DNA of 64,000 bases from Nocardioides sp. Iso805N (GCF_000364605.1 NZ_KB822575.1:296237-360236); one strand, 5' to 3'; shown: positions 7,152 through 15,825, counted from the stretch's first letter. Program-made: numbers and translations. Notes: generated by a model from the letters alone, not told the origin.

Positions 7152-8909
7152 TCAGCGGGGGGTCAGCACGAAGCCGTCGACCAACACCTTTCGACGGTTC
7201 ACTGTGGTGAGAGTCACCTTGCCCTTCCGGGGAAGCGCTACCCAGTGGGTCCCCGTACCCCTTAGGATGCCGACCCGCTTTCCGCCGACCTTGACGAGGA
7301 GCTGGCCACGGCCGGACATGGTCACCGCGAGGCGGCCACCCGCCGTACGGCCGAGGTTGAGCACCGCGTGCGAGCGCTTGCCGGTGGTCACGGTGCGCCG
7401 GTAGGCCGCACGCGCGTGGCCACGGTGCCAGCCGGCACCCGGCTTGGCCGATCGGTCGTCGTCGAGCCTGCTGGTGCAGTCAGCGAAGGTCCAGTCGGAC
7501 GCGTTGCCGGCGGCGTCCACGGCGCGCACCTGCGCGCAGACCTGCTCGCCGCGACGGATCTTGACCGCGGTGCTGGCGCGCGTCGAGGGCGGCATCGACG
7601 CGGGCGCGCTCCAGACCCCGGCGGCGTGGCCACCGGCCGTGTGCCGGGTGCGGAGCTGATAGCTGGCGATCCCGGAGCCGGCGTCCACACCGGACCAGGC
7701 GAAGCTCGTCGTACCGGTCCGGATCAGGTCCGGCGCATTGCCCATCGCCACGATCGGGGCGGTCGTGTCAGGGGGCGGGTCCGAGCGAGTGCTGCTCCAG
7801 ACGGTGCTGTCGACGGCGGTCTCATCGACCGTCAGCGACGTCGCGCCGTAGGTCCGCGTGACATCGAAGATGTACTGGTTGGCCACCTTCCAGGTGGCCG
7901 CAGGAAGGTCGGAGACCGAGTTGACGGCGGCCCGGCGGTTGTTGGTCGCAGCCCAGAACAGGTCCGGCAGTACGTACGTCGGATCAGCCGCGGCGGCATC
8001 GGTGAGGTCGTGGGCGGCCGACTTCGGGACCCCGTAGACGCCGGCCGTGCGGTTGAGCGCGTGGAGCTCGGTCGTCCAGCCGAGCAGGAACGCCTGGACG
8101 GCGGTGCTGCACCCGGTGGTGTAGGCCTCGAGGTCGTAGACGACAGGCAGCGCGGCGTCGATGCCGAGGTTGTTCGCCTCGCCGACCGCCTCGCCGGCCG
8201 CGTCGGCACCTTGGCTCTGCGCCGTCTCGGCATCGCTGGCCATGGCATGGAAGGAGCCGGTCTCGCATGCGGTCGGCGCCTGGAGGCCGACGTAGATCGG
8301 GACCACGTGCCAGCCACCCTCCAGCACGGCGGTGACCCACGGTTGGGTCAGGTTGCTCTGGACCTTGTCGTGTCGGTTGTCGGCTGATGGGTCGACGGGC
8401 ACATAGACGCCGATGGCGTCGTACGGAGCGCTCCGCTGCCAGGCCTGCACCGTGGCAAGAGCCGGGGCCGAGCCGGTATCCACCATCAGGTGCGTGCCGG
8501 CGGCGGGTGTCGGCCCCGTCGCGGTGTGCTTGATGGCCAAGGTGACGTTGACGGAAGCGTGGCTCACCGTGTCGGTGAAGGTCAGCGTGTAGGTGCCGAA
8601 GGGGTCGCCGTTGCTCCACACCCAGACCCAGTCGAACGCGCCGGACGCGCCGGCCTGGTGGGTCTTGGTGTACGCGCCCGCGTAAGGGCTGCCGTTGACT
8701 CGGACGGTCACGTTCACCGAGGCGTTCGCGGTGAAGCCGCTGCCCGATCCGCGGAATGCGGTCAGCTCGTCACCGGCGTACGTCGAGACGCTGACCGTCG
8801 GGCTCGCAGCCGGGGCAGCCTGCGCCGGCGCGGCACCGAGGGCACCGCCCACCATGCCGGTCAGCACGGCGAGAAGCACCGCGACGAGGCCAACCCGGAT
8901 CCGAGACAC
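7152..8909 (-). CDS. Secreted Rv2525c-like (DUF1906) protein with extra N-terminal Ig-like domain, copy 2
   Basis: This 585-residue protein has a Sec-type signal peptide (residues 1-31, ending APAQA). Residues about 35-130 are a beta-rich Ig-like domain not found in the other two copies (VSVSTYAGDELTAFRGSGSG onward). The DUF1906 domain follows (about 138-365), with GTHLMVDTGSAP, YDAIGVYVPVDPSADN, VVPIYVGLQAP and the acidic strand VVYDLEAYTTGC. Then come an FN3-like region with CAQVRAVDAAGN and the shared C-terminal module. Tandem paralogy with copies 1 and 3 and loss or gain of an Ig domain point to duplication followed by domain shuffling. Confidence 0.75.
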   Translation of the reverse strand: MSRIRVGLVAVLLAVLTGMVGGALGAAPAQAAPAASPTVSVSTYAGDELTAFRGSGSGFTANASVNVTVRVNGSPYAGAYTKTHQAGASGAFDWVWVWSNGDPFGTYTLTFTDTVSHASVNVTLAIKHTATGPTPAAGTHLMVDTGSAPALATVQAWQRSAPYDAIGVYVPVDPSADNRHDKVQSNLTQPWVTAVLEGGWHVVPIYVGLQAPTACETGSFHAMASDAETAQSQGADAAGEAVGEANNLGIDAALPVVYDLEAYTTGCSTAVQAFLLGWTTELHALNRTAGVYGVPKSAAHDLTDAAAADPTYVLPDLFWAATNNRRAAVNSVSDLPAATWKVANQYIFDVTRTYGATSLTVDETAVDSTVWSSTRSDPPPDTTAPIVAMGNAPDLIRTGTTSFAWSGVDAGSGIASYQLRTRHTAGGHAAGVWSAPASMPPSTRASTAVKIRRGEQVCAQVRAVDAAGNASDWTFADCTSRLDDDRSAKPGAGWHRGHARAAYRRTVTTGKRSHAVLNLGRTAGGRLAVTMSGRGQLLVKVGGKRVGILRGTGTHWVALPRKGKVTLTTVNRRKVLVDGFVLTPR

Positions 8910-8936
8910 CCAGCGAGGCTAACCCCGAGAACGAGC

Positions 8937-8980
8937 TCGGGCGTTGGTTTCGACCCCTGAGGGTCGAAACCAACGCCCGA
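8937..8980 (-). terminator. Strong 20-bp hairpin downstream of DUF1906 copy 3
   Basis: A perfect 20-base inverted repeat (8937-8956 with 8961-8980) has a CTGA loop. It starts 15 bases beyond the stop at 8996. It is GC-rich without a clear T-run, yet is the best terminator candidate in this part of the window. Confidence 0.75.
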
Positions 8981-8995
8981 TTCGGGTGAGACGAC

Positions 8996-10417
8996 TCAGA
9001 CCTGCGCCAGCGCCAGGCCGTCGATCGCCACCTTGTGCTTCGAGACGGTCTTGAGCCGGATCACGCCGTGGTGGGCCTTCGTCAGGTGCAGCCACTGCAG
9101 TCCGCTGCCGGAGACGGTGCCGACCTTGTGATGCCCGATCAGGACGTTCACCGTGCCGGTGCCGTGCAGCAGCACGCCGATCGAGCGGGCGTGCACCTTG
9201 CCGGTGCTCAGGGTCAGCCGCTTGTGCTTGGCCACCATCGTGGTGCGGCCGTACGCCGCGGCGTTGTGGGCCTTGTGCCAGCCCTTGCTCGCGCTGAGGC
9301 GACGATCGTCGGCGTACCGCGTGGTGCAGACGGTGCGCGACCATCCGCTGGTGTTGCCCGCCCGATCGGTGGCGCGGACCTGCAGGCAGTACTGCTCCCC
9401 GCCGCTGAGCTTGGTGTGCCGCACGCTCGCCGACACCGTCTTCGCCTTGCTCCACTTGCCCAAGGACTTGCCGAAGCCGGCGTCCTTGGTGCGGACCTGG
9501 TAGTGCGCCACGCCGCTGCCGCCGGTATCGGCCCCGGTCCAGTCGACGCTCACCTTGGCGTTGCCGGTGGCGGGCGCGATCGTCGGCATCGTGACCGTGG
9601 GCGCGGTGGTGTCCCACACGAAGTCGTCGACGGCGCTCTCATCGATGTTGATCGAGGCGCCGCCGTAGGTGCGGGTCACGCCGAGGTTGAACTGGTTGAG
9701 CCGCTTGCCGCTCCAGGTGCCGTTGGCCAGCGGCGGCAGCGAGGCGGTCTGCGCCTGGCCGCTGGCCGTGGCGACCCAGACGACGTCGGGACTGACCTGG
9801 CCGTGTGCGGGCAGCGATGCCACGTCGGTGATGGTGCTGGCTCGCGAGCCGTAGATGCCCGACATCCGGCCCAGCTCGTGCAGCTTGGTCGTCCAGGCCG
9901 CGTAGAACGCCCGCAGCGCGGTGCTGCAGCCGCTGTTGTAGGCCTCCATGTCGTAGACGATCGGCGCACCTGCGGAGAGACCGAGCGCCTTGGCCGAGGC
10001 GGCCGCGTCGGCCGCCGCGTCCCGGCCCTGCTGGGCGGCGGTGGTGGCGTTGTTGCTGACGTAGTGGAAGGACCGGGTGGTGCACTTGTTCGGCGCCTGC
10101 CGGCCGACGTAGATCGGCAGGACCTGCCAACCGCCGCCTCGCACCGCGCTGACCCACGAGGAGGTGAGGTTGGTCTGGGCCTTGTCGTAGCGGTCGTCCA
10201 CCGAGGCGGAGACCGGGATGTAGACGCCGATGGCGGAGTAGGGCGACTTCTGCTGCCAGGTCTTCATCGTCGTCGGTGACGGTGCGGAGGCAGCATCCAT
10301 CATCAGATGGGTACCGGGGCTGGGAGTCGGGGGTCCCGCTGCGTTAGCGGCCGGCACTGCGAGCATCGCCGTACCCGCGAGCACGACGGCGGCAGCGGCC
10401 AGAGTCTTGACGCGCAT
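8996..10417 (-). CDS. Secreted Rv2525c-like (DUF1906) protein, copy 3
   Basis: This is the shortest copy at 473 residues. A Sec signal peptide covers residues 1-26 (LAVPAANA). DUF1906 runs from about 34 to 270, with GTHLMMDAASAPSP, YSAIGVYIPVSASVDD, VLPIYVGRQAP and PIVYDMEAYNSGC. An FN3-like region with CLQVRATDRAGN comes next, followed by the C-terminal module GWHKAHNAAAYGRTT to the end. It is the most upstream gene of the triplet and the upstream region carries five 12-bp tandem repeats. The protein is probably exported to the cell wall. The substrate is unknown. Confidence 0.75.
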   Translation of the reverse strand: MRVKTLAAAAVVLAGTAMLAVPAANAAGPPTPSPGTHLMMDAASAPSPTTMKTWQQKSPYSAIGVYIPVSASVDDRYDKAQTNLTSSWVSAVRGGGWQVLPIYVGRQAPNKCTTRSFHYVSNNATTAAQQGRDAAADAAASAKALGLSAGAPIVYDMEAYNSGCSTALRAFYAAWTTKLHELGRMSGIYGSRASTITDVASLPAHGQVSPDVVWVATASGQAQTASLPPLANGTWSGKRLNQFNLGVTRTYGGASINIDESAVDDFVWDTTAPTVTMPTIAPATGNAKVSVDWTGADTGGSGVAHYQVRTKDAGFGKSLGKWSKAKTVSASVRHTKLSGGEQYCLQVRATDRAGNTSGWSRTVCTTRYADDRRLSASKGWHKAHNAAAYGRTTMVAKHKRLTLSTGKVHARSIGVLLHGTGTVNVLIGHHKVGTVSGSGLQWLHLTKAHHGVIRLKTVSKHKVAIDGLALAQV

Positions 10418-10465
10418 GAGAGGGAATGGGTCCTTCCGGGTCCGAGAGGGGTGATGGCTCTGGGG

Positions 10466-10525
10466 CTCAGCGACGGACTCAGCGCGATGCTCAGCCGGAC
10501 ACTCAGCGAGGGGCTCAGCGAGAAG
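10466..10525. repeat. Five tandem 12-bp repeats
   Basis: The unit CTCAGC begins at 10466, 10478, 10490, 10502 and 10514, an exact 12-base period with consensus CTCAGCGNNGNN. The array lies just upstream of DUF1906 copy 3. Its last unit overlaps the TGA stop of the acyltransferase gene (10515-10517). Confidence 0.8.
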
Positions 10526-11606
10526 CGCGGCCCCGGTTGAGGATGGGCTTCTCGACGAGTCGCCAGGAGAGCTCGGCGACGCCGAGCGAGGCCACAGCGA
10601 GGGCGACCTTCCCGGCCAGGTCGATGCCCGGGAAGAAGTACGGCGCCGACAGCGCGATCGGCACGCTCCACAGATAGATGCCGTAGGACCGGCGGCCGAA
10701 CCAGGCGACCACGGCTGAGACGCTCACGCCGCTCGAGCCGCTCGAGCCGTCGCTGCGCAGGGCCAGACCGGCGAGCAGCAGGACGACGCCGAGCGGCAGG
10801 CCGACCGTCGGGCCGATGACGTTGTGGTTGAGGTCGCTGGCGATCAGGCCGACCACGACGGCGGCGCTCAGCGCCCACCCGGCCGCGACCATGTCGATCC
10901 GCGGGAGCCGGATCCCGCTGTGCGCCAGCACGGCGATCGCGCAGCCGGCGAGCAGCGCGTCCGCGCGAGCGTCGGTGCCCTCGTAGATGCGCAGCGGCGC
11001 CGCACCGGAGGCGTAGAGCGACCAGCGCACCGCGGTGGACGCGAGCATCAGGACCGCGAGCGCGGGAGCCAGCCGGATCGGCCGGACCGCGCGTAGCGCC
11101 AGCACCAGCAGGACCGGCCAGACCAGGTAGAACTGCTCCTCGATCGCCAGGCTCCAGGTGTGCTGCACCCACGTCATCTGTACGCCGTTGATGTAGGCCC
11201 AGTTGCTGACGTAGAGCAGCACCGACTCCAGTGAGCCCTTCCACTGCACGCCGAGGTGCGCCTTGACCGCGGAGACCACCACGATCATCACCACCATCGC
11301 CGGCAGCAGCCGCCGCGCGCGTCGGACGTAGAACGCCTTGAAGTCGATGCGGCCCTTGTCGCGACGCTCCTCCAGGAGCAGCGCGGTGATCAGGAAGCCC
11401 GAGAGGACGAAGAAGATGCTGACGCCGATCGAACCCTCCGAACGCCACCCGTGACGCAGGTGGCTGATCATCACCATCAGGATGGCGATGCCACGTACGA
11501 CATCGAGTCCCGGACGCCGTCCCAGCCGCCACTGACGCTGCTCGGCAGCGCTGTCGACAGACGCGGCGGTCTGCGGGCGCGACGGTGCGACGAGGGTGGT
11601 GGGCAT
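10515..11606 (-). CDS. Acyltransferase 3 family membrane protein
   Basis: The protein has 363 residues from the ATG at 11606; an upstream GTG at 11639 is an alternative. It is an OafA-type O-acyltransferase with about ten membrane segments. Typical motifs are GLDVVRGIAILMVMISHL near the N-terminus, SIGVSIFFVLSGFLIT, the RRARRLLPAM block and HTWSLAIEEQFYLVWP. Such proteins acetylate or acylate envelope sugars and glycolipids using a cytosolic acyl donor. The gene ends within the 12-bp repeat array and may be transcribed with the DUF1906 genes. Confidence 0.85.
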   Translation of the reverse strand: MPTTLVAPSRPQTAASVDSAAEQRQWRLGRRPGLDVVRGIAILMVMISHLRHGWRSEGSIGVSIFFVLSGFLITALLLEERRDKGRIDFKAFYVRRARRLLPAMVVMIVVVSAVKAHLGVQWKGSLESVLLYVSNWAYINGVQMTWVQHTWSLAIEEQFYLVWPVLLVLALRAVRPIRLAPALAVLMLASTAVRWSLYASGAAPLRIYEGTDARADALLAGCAIAVLAHSGIRLPRIDMVAAGWALSAAVVVGLIASDLNHNVIGPTVGLPLGVVLLLAGLALRSDGSSGSSGVSVSAVVAWFGRRSYGIYLWSVPIALSAPYFFPGIDLAGKVALAVASLGVAELSWRLVEKPILNRGRASR

Positions 11607-11724
11607 GGCCCCACGGTGCCCCACGCCCCTGTCCCTCACACAATCGGACGCTGAGAATTGGCTAGGAGTGGGGCGCTGTTGCGTGCGTTTGGTTGGGGTG
11701 AAGCGCCGTTGGCTCGGGTAACAC

Positions 11725-12768
11725 TCAGAGACGAACGCCCACCATCACCGGCTCGTTGACGAGTTCGATCCCGAACCTCGCGACCACGCCGCCCTGGATC
11801 TCCCGGGCGAGTGCGAGCAGGTCGGCCGTGGTCGCCTCGCCGCGGTTGGTGAGCGCCAGGGTGTGCTTGGTGGACAGCGAGACCGGTCCGGAGCCTGGAT
11901 AGCCCTTGCCGTAGCCGGCGTGCTCGATCAGCCAGGCCGCCGAGGTCTTCGCGGTGCCATCGCCCTGCGGCCAGGACGGCGCGCCGGCGGGGACCTGGTC
12001 GAGGGGCACGACCGGATTGGTGAAGAACGAGCCGGCGCTCCAGGTGTCGTGGTCCGCGGCATCGAGCACCATGCCCTTGCCGCGGCGCAGCCCGAGCACC
12101 GCCTGCCGTACGTCGGCCAGCGGGGCGCGCTCGCCGATCTCGACGCCGAGGGTCCGGGCGAGCTCGGCGTACGCGATCGGGGCCGACAAGGTGCCCAGTC
12201 GCAGCTGGAAGGTCACCGAGAGCACGACGTGGCGCTCAGGGTCGGCCTTGAAGCGCGAGTGCCGGTAGCCGAAGAGGCACTCGGCTGCCGCGAAGGTCCG
12301 CACGCCGCGCAGCATCCGGTCCCAGACCCGCACCTGCGCGATGGTCTGGGAGACGTCCTGCCCGTAGGCGCCGACGTTCTGGATCGGCGTGGCGCCGGCC
12401 GAGCCCGGGATGCCGGAGAGAGCCTCGAGGCCCACCCAGCCGCGCTCGACGGCCCGGTCGACGACGTCGTCCCACGCCTCCCCCGCGGCCACCGTCACCA
12501 TCGCGCCGCCACACGTCGGGTCGGGGTCGTCATGATCGCTGGTGATCCCCCGCGTGCCCACCTCGACCACGGTGCCGTCGAAGCCGGCGTCGGCGACGAC
12601 CAGGTTGCTGCCGCCTCCGAGCACGAGCAGGCGCTCCCCGGCCGCATCGGCCGCCGCGACGGCCTCGATCAGCTCGGCCTCGGTGGTGGCGCTCACCCAT
12701 GCCTTCGCCGGGCCGCCGAGGCGCAGGGTGGTGTGCTCGGCGAGCCGGGCCGGGCCGGGCTCAGCCAC
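11725..12768 (-). CDS. murB: UDP-N-acetylenolpyruvoylglucosamine reductase MurB
   Basis: This 347-residue FAD enzyme reduces enolpyruvyl-UDP-GlcNAc to UDP-MurNAc in cytosolic peptidoglycan precursor synthesis. Visible are the N-terminal THTTLRLGGPA-like block (HTTLRLGGPAKAW), the FAD-binding VLGGGSNLVV, GIPGSAGATPIQNVGAYGQ, the FGYRHSRFK block and the catalytic region WSAGSFFTNPVV. The GTG start overlaps the end of the upstream MaoC gene by 8 bases, so it is in the same operon. Confidence 0.95.
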   Translation of the reverse strand: MAEPGPARLAEHTTLRLGGPAKAWVSATTEAELIEAVAAADAAGERLLVLGGGSNLVVADAGFDGTVVEVGTRGITSDHDDPDPTCGGAMVTVAAGEAWDDVVDRAVERGWVGLEALSGIPGSAGATPIQNVGAYGQDVSQTIAQVRVWDRMLRGVRTFAAAECLFGYRHSRFKADPERHVVLSVTFQLRLGTLSAPIAYAELARTLGVEIGERAPLADVRQAVLGLRRGKGMVLDAADHDTWSAGSFFTNPVVPLDQVPAGAPSWPQGDGTAKTSAAWLIEHAGYGKGYPGSGPVSLSTKHTLALTNRGEATTADLLALAREIQGGVVARFGIELVNEPVMVGVRL

Positions 12769-13195
12769 GCACGACCGCCTTGGGCATGCCGAGGACCTTG
12801 TCCGCGCCGCAGCGAACCTCCATCGCGATGCTCACCGTGCCATTGTCGCGGGTCACCTTCGTCGCCGCGATCTCGACCACGACGCCCTGCTCGTCATCGG
12901 GTACGACGACGGGTGCGGTGAACTTCGCCCCCAGCTCGAGCACCTCCGCGCCGCCGGTCCAGGCCGCGACAGCGGAGCCGACCAGGCCGAGGGTGAGCAT
13001 CCCGTGCGCGATCACGCCCGGAAGGCCGACCGCGCCGGCCACCCGGTCCGACCAGTGGATCGGGTTGAAGTCGCCCGAGGCTCCGGCGTACCGGACCAGG
13101 TCGGCCCGGGTGAGGGTGAACCGCTGCGGCTCGAACTCCACGCCCGCCACGTCCGCCGAGCCTGTCGAGCCTGCCGAGCCTGTCGAGGCGCTCAT
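12761..13195 (-). CDS. MaoC family hydratase (HadB-like)
   Basis: This 144-residue protein has a hot-dog fold with the hydratase signature YAGASGDFNPIHWSD, followed by GVIAHGMLTLGLVGS. Asp and His of this motif are catalytic in the family. Synteny with rpmG and the tRNA genes matches mycobacterial hadA-hadB, where the pair dehydrates 3-hydroxyacyl-ACP; here, without mycolate genes, another 3-hydroxyacyl substrate is likely. The first 15 residues (SASTGSAGSTGSADV) are encoded by tandem copies of a dispersed CTCGACAGGCTCGG repeat. The start overlaps the upstream gene by 4 bases. Confidence 0.85.
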   Translation of the reverse strand: MSASTGSAGSTGSADVAGVEFEPQRFTLTRADLVRYAGASGDFNPIHWSDRVAGAVGLPGVIAHGMLTLGLVGSAVAAWTGGAEVLELGAKFTAPVVVPDDEQGVVVEIAATKVTRDNGTVSIAMEVRCGADKVLGMPKAVVRG

Positions 13196-13593
13196 GCCGC
13201 ACCTTCCTCGGTCGTGCCGGTGTGGACCAGGGTCGCCTTGGCCTCGCAGACCACCTCGCCGGCGGCGTCGGTGATGGTGGAGAGCGTGCCGATCACGTCG
13301 GCGCCACCCAGGCTGCGCAGGGTTGCGACCCGCAGCGTCGCGGTCAGCTCATCGCCGACGACCAGCGGTCGGCGATAGCTGAAGCGCTGCTCGCCGTGCA
13401 CGATCCGCTCCAGCGAGGCGCCGACGTCGGCGAGGAAGGCCAGCATCGCGTCGTTGAGTAGCAGGATCGGGAAGGTCGGGGGCACGCCGGTGCCACGCCA
13501 CTGGGTAGCGGTGGCGAACTCGGTCACCTTGGCGGTGCTGACGACGTAGGGCCCGACGGGCGGGAAGGTCCGGTCGACGACGGTGGGGTCCAT
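13192..13593 (-). CDS. FAS1-like MaoC dehydratase (HadA-like)
   Basis: This 133-residue protein is a FAS1-like dehydratase with one hot-dog fold. It shows YVVSTAKVTEFATATQW, VPPTFPILL, HGEQRFSYRRPLVVGDEL and a late VCEAKATLVH. It lacks the D-x-N-P-I-H motif of its partner, as expected for the structural HadA-type subunit. It overlaps the HadB-like gene by 4 bases, which fits a heterodimer. rpmG lies upstream on the same strand, behind a strong hairpin. Confidence 0.85.
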   Translation of the reverse strand: MDPTVVDRTFPPVGPYVVSTAKVTEFATATQWRGTGVPPTFPILLLNDAMLAFLADVGASLERIVHGEQRFSYRRPLVVGDELTATLRVATLRSLGGADVIGTLSTITDAAGEVVCEAKATLVHTGTTEEGAA

Positions 13594-13648
13594 GCCGCCC
13601 GACGCTAGCGGTTACCGCTCAGTCCTCGAAATGCGATCGGGAATGCAG

Positions 13649-13678
13649 CGATGCCCCGACCGGTCGGTCGGGGCATCG
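13649..13678 (-). terminator. Hairpin downstream of rpmG
   Basis: A perfect 13-bp stem (CGATGCCCCGACC with its complement) has a four-base loop. It lies between the rpmG stop and the HadA-like start. It probably terminates or attenuates transcription from rpmG. Confidence 0.7.
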
Positions 13679-13727
13679 CGCGCTTGGTCCGGGGAGGAGC
13701 CGCAGCTCTCCCCGGATCAGCGTGATG

Positions 13728-13898
13728 TCAGCGGGTCTCGCGGTGCGCCTGGTGCTTGCGGCAACGCGGGCAGAACTTCGCCAGCTCGAGCCGATCAGGG
13801 TCGTTGCGGCGGTTCTTCTTGGTGATGTAGTTCCGCTCCTTGCACTCCACGCATGCGAGAGTGATCTTCGGGCGAACGTCGCTGCTCTTGCTGGCCAC
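13728..13898 (-). CDS. rpmG: 50S ribosomal protein L33
   Basis: This 56-residue protein starts at a GTG preceded by AAGGAC. It has the L33 core [19 protein letters not shown] and [20 protein letters not shown]. Two CxxC pairs are kept (CVEC and CPRC), so this is the zinc-containing paralogue. Neighbouring tRNA-Met and tRNA-Thr and downstream MaoC genes match the mycobacterial rpmG2-hadAB locus. Confidence 0.95.
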   Translation of the reverse strand: MASKSSDVRPKITLACVECKERNYITKKNRRNDPDRLELAKFCPRCRKHQAHRETR

Positions 13899-13950
13899 TT
13901 TGAAGTCCTTCGGTCATTGCTGTCGGCTGCCCCAGATCCGGGCTCTGTGG

Positions 13951-14024
13951 TAGCGAGGGCGGGACTCGAACCCGCGACACCACGATTATGAGTCGTGTGC
14001 TCTAACCACCTGAGCTACCCCGCC
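13951..14024 (-). tRNA. tRNA-Met (CAT)
   Basis: The cloverleaf reads GGCGGGG acceptor, GCTC/GAGC D-stem, CACGA/TCGTG anticodon stem with loop CTCATAA, and GCGGG/CCCGC T-stem with TTCGAGT. The anticodon is CAT. A CCA follows in the genome (13948-13950). Initiator features such as an unpaired first base were not evident, so it is probably the elongator. Confidence 0.93.
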
Positions 14025-14079
14025 AGGGCGGGCATCAGGAAGGCCCGCCAGACTACTCCAGCGGGCTTCCGTTACCCAG

Positions 14080-14152
14080 AGCCCCTTTACGGAATCGAAC
14101 CGTAGACCTTCTCCTTACCATGGAGACGCTCTGCCGACTGAGCTAAAGGGGC
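14080..14152 (-). tRNA. tRNA-Thr (GGT)
   Basis: The acceptor GCCCCTT pairs with AAGGGGC. The anticodon stem TCTCC/GGAGA holds the loop ATGGTAA, giving anticodon GGT. The T-arm is TACGG/CCGTA with TTCGATT. It lies 55 bases upstream of tRNA-Met on the same strand, and the spacer has a GGCGGGC/GCCCGCC inverted repeat. Confidence 0.93.
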
Positions 14153-14234
14153 GAACGACGAGAACAGTACAGATGCTCGTTGGCGGTGCCAAATCGAGGC
14201 CGTTTCACGCTCAAACAGGCCGATTCGGGGCAGA

Positions 14235-15635
14235 TCACGCGTCCTGGATCCGGGCGAATCCGAAAGCCTCCTCGAGCTCGTAGGACAACCCGAGCAGCAG
14301 TCCCTCGCAGCCCATCCCGGCCCCGAACATCATTCCCTGCGGCAATCCGCGCGACGTGGTCTGCAGCGGCAGCGACACGGCCGGCAACCCGGTGATGTTC
14401 TGCCACGGCGTGAAGGACACCCACGCCATCAGGCGGTCGAGGATCTCCTCGAAGTCGAGCGTCGGGTCGAGGTGGCCCACCTCGGGCGTCTCGGCGGACA
14501 CCGTCGGGGTGAGGACCACGTCGTACGTCTGGTGGAAGTCCTCGGCGAGCGCGCGGGCCTGCTGCAGTCGTCGTACGGCGCCGGGCAGTCGACGCACGCT
14601 GCGGGTGGAGTAGTGCGCCAGCCCGATGGTGAGGTTGTCCAGCCTGGTGGCGTCCCAGGTCGAACCGTGCAGGCCGCCGCTGCGGATGACCAGGTTGGCC
14701 AGCAGGCTCCAGTAGGTGATGAAGTCCACCCCGATACCCGGCGGGACCGGCGCCTCGACCTCTTCCACCCGATGGCCGAGCTCCTCGAGCTGACGGGCGG
14801 TCTTCAGGGTCAGGTCGGCCACCTCGGGGCTCGCCGAGCGCCCATCGGCCGTGGTGCAGACCGCGATCCGCAGCCGTCGGCGGCTGGGACCGCCGATGTC
14901 GCCGATCGGCCGCAACCCCGACGCCGGCTTGATCAGCTCGGCTTCACGCAGGAACGCGGCGGTGTCGCGCACGGTGCGGGTCAGTACGCCGTCGGCGACG
15001 AGCCGGATCGGCATCAACCGGAAGTAGGCGTCCTGGGCCACCCGGTCACGCGACGGCTTCAGCCCGACCAGGCCGTTGACGGAGGCGGGGATGCGGATCG
15101 AGCCGCCGCCGTCGTTGCCGTGCGCCAGCGGCACCGCGCCGGCCGCGACCAGCGCCGCCGAACCCGCCGAGGAGGCGCCGGCGACCCGGGAGGTGTCCCA
15201 CGGGCTGCGCACCGCCCCGAGACGAGGATGCTCGGCGGCTCCGGAGAAGCCGTACTCGGAGAGCTGGCTCTTGGCGACCGGAACGACACCGGTCTTGAGG
15301 AACATGTGGGCGAAGTCGCCCGTACGCCGGGCGTTGGTCGCGACGTAGGCATCGGTGCCGTGCTGGGTCGGCAGGCCGACGAGGTCGACGTTGTCCTTGA
15401 TCAGCGTCGGCACGCCCGCGAAGGCGCCGGTGCGCTTGTGTCCGGCCAGGTCGCGGGCCTGGTCATACATCCGCAGCGCCACCGCATTGAGCGTGCCGTC
15501 CACCCGCTCGATCCGCTCGATCGCGGCCTCGACCACCTCCAGCGCGCTCAGCTCGCCGCCGGCGATCGCCTCTGCCACGCCGACAGCATCGAGGTCGCTC
15601 AGGGCGTCGTCGGTGAAGGTGTGCAGGCGTGCCAT
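14235..15635 (-). CDS. Amidase signature family protein
   Basis: This 466-residue enzyme carries the Ser-cisSer-Lys amidase triad: Lys in PTLIKDNVDL (near residue 83), the glycine/serine stretch VAGASSAGSAALVAAG and the nucleophile region HGNDGGGSIRIPAS. The usual GGSSGGSA is here GASSAGSA. The C-terminal GMMFGAGMGCEGLLLGL region is also typical. It hydrolyses an amide in the cytosol, with unknown substrate. It is not GatA, since no gatB or gatC adjoins. A palindromic repeat element lies upstream. Confidence 0.85.
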   Translation of the reverse strand: MARLHTFTDDALSDLDAVGVAEAIAGGELSALEVVEAAIERIERVDGTLNAVALRMYDQARDLAGHKRTGAFAGVPTLIKDNVDLVGLPTQHGTDAYVATNARRTGDFAHMFLKTGVVPVAKSQLSEYGFSGAAEHPRLGAVRSPWDTSRVAGASSAGSAALVAAGAVPLAHGNDGGGSIRIPASVNGLVGLKPSRDRVAQDAYFRLMPIRLVADGVLTRTVRDTAAFLREAELIKPASGLRPIGDIGGPSRRRLRIAVCTTADGRSASPEVADLTLKTARQLEELGHRVEEVEAPVPPGIGVDFITYWSLLANLVIRSGGLHGSTWDATRLDNLTIGLAHYSTRSVRRLPGAVRRLQQARALAEDFHQTYDVVLTPTVSAETPEVGHLDPTLDFEEILDRLMAWVSFTPWQNITGLPAVSLPLQTTSRGLPQGMMFGAGMGCEGLLLGLSYELEEAFGFARIQDA

Positions 15636-15694
15636 GTGGTCACGTTACCCGCCGGTCTGGTTCTGTCAGGCGCTCGCCCGGCGGGGGTGCTGGC

Positions 15695-15808
15695 GGGGTA
15701 ACACGTCGTTCGCCCAGGTAGACGGTCGTTGCAACGACCGTCTACCTGCTGCAACAGCGTGTTACCGACCCCGACAGCGTGTTACCGACCCCGACAGCGT
15801 GTTACCCC
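15695..15808. repeat. GGGGTAACACG-bounded palindromic element, copy 1
   Basis: The element opens with GGGGTAACACG (15695-15705) and closes with its complement CGTGTTACCCC. Inside is a perfect 32-base palindrome at 15716-15747 centred on GTTGCAAC, then three CAGCGTGTTAC units at 15755, 15775 and 15795, an exact 20-base period. It fills most of the gap between the amidase start and the LrgB-like stop. A second element with the same plan but different core sequence is at 22156. Confidence 0.85.
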
Positions 15809-15825
15809 GACCGCGCCCCTGAGAC

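Noticed and set aside
11640..11724. Possible third GGGGTAACACG element between acyltransferase and murB
   Set aside because: It has GGGTAACAC and a GGCGCT/AGCGCC pair but no long hairpin and no 20-base-spaced repeats. It could be a remnant, but the support is too weak.
15755..15810. Three 20-base direct repeats as a CRISPR array
   Set aside because: The repeats abut directly with no unique spacers, and no cas gene is near. They are part of a palindromic element found again at 22156.
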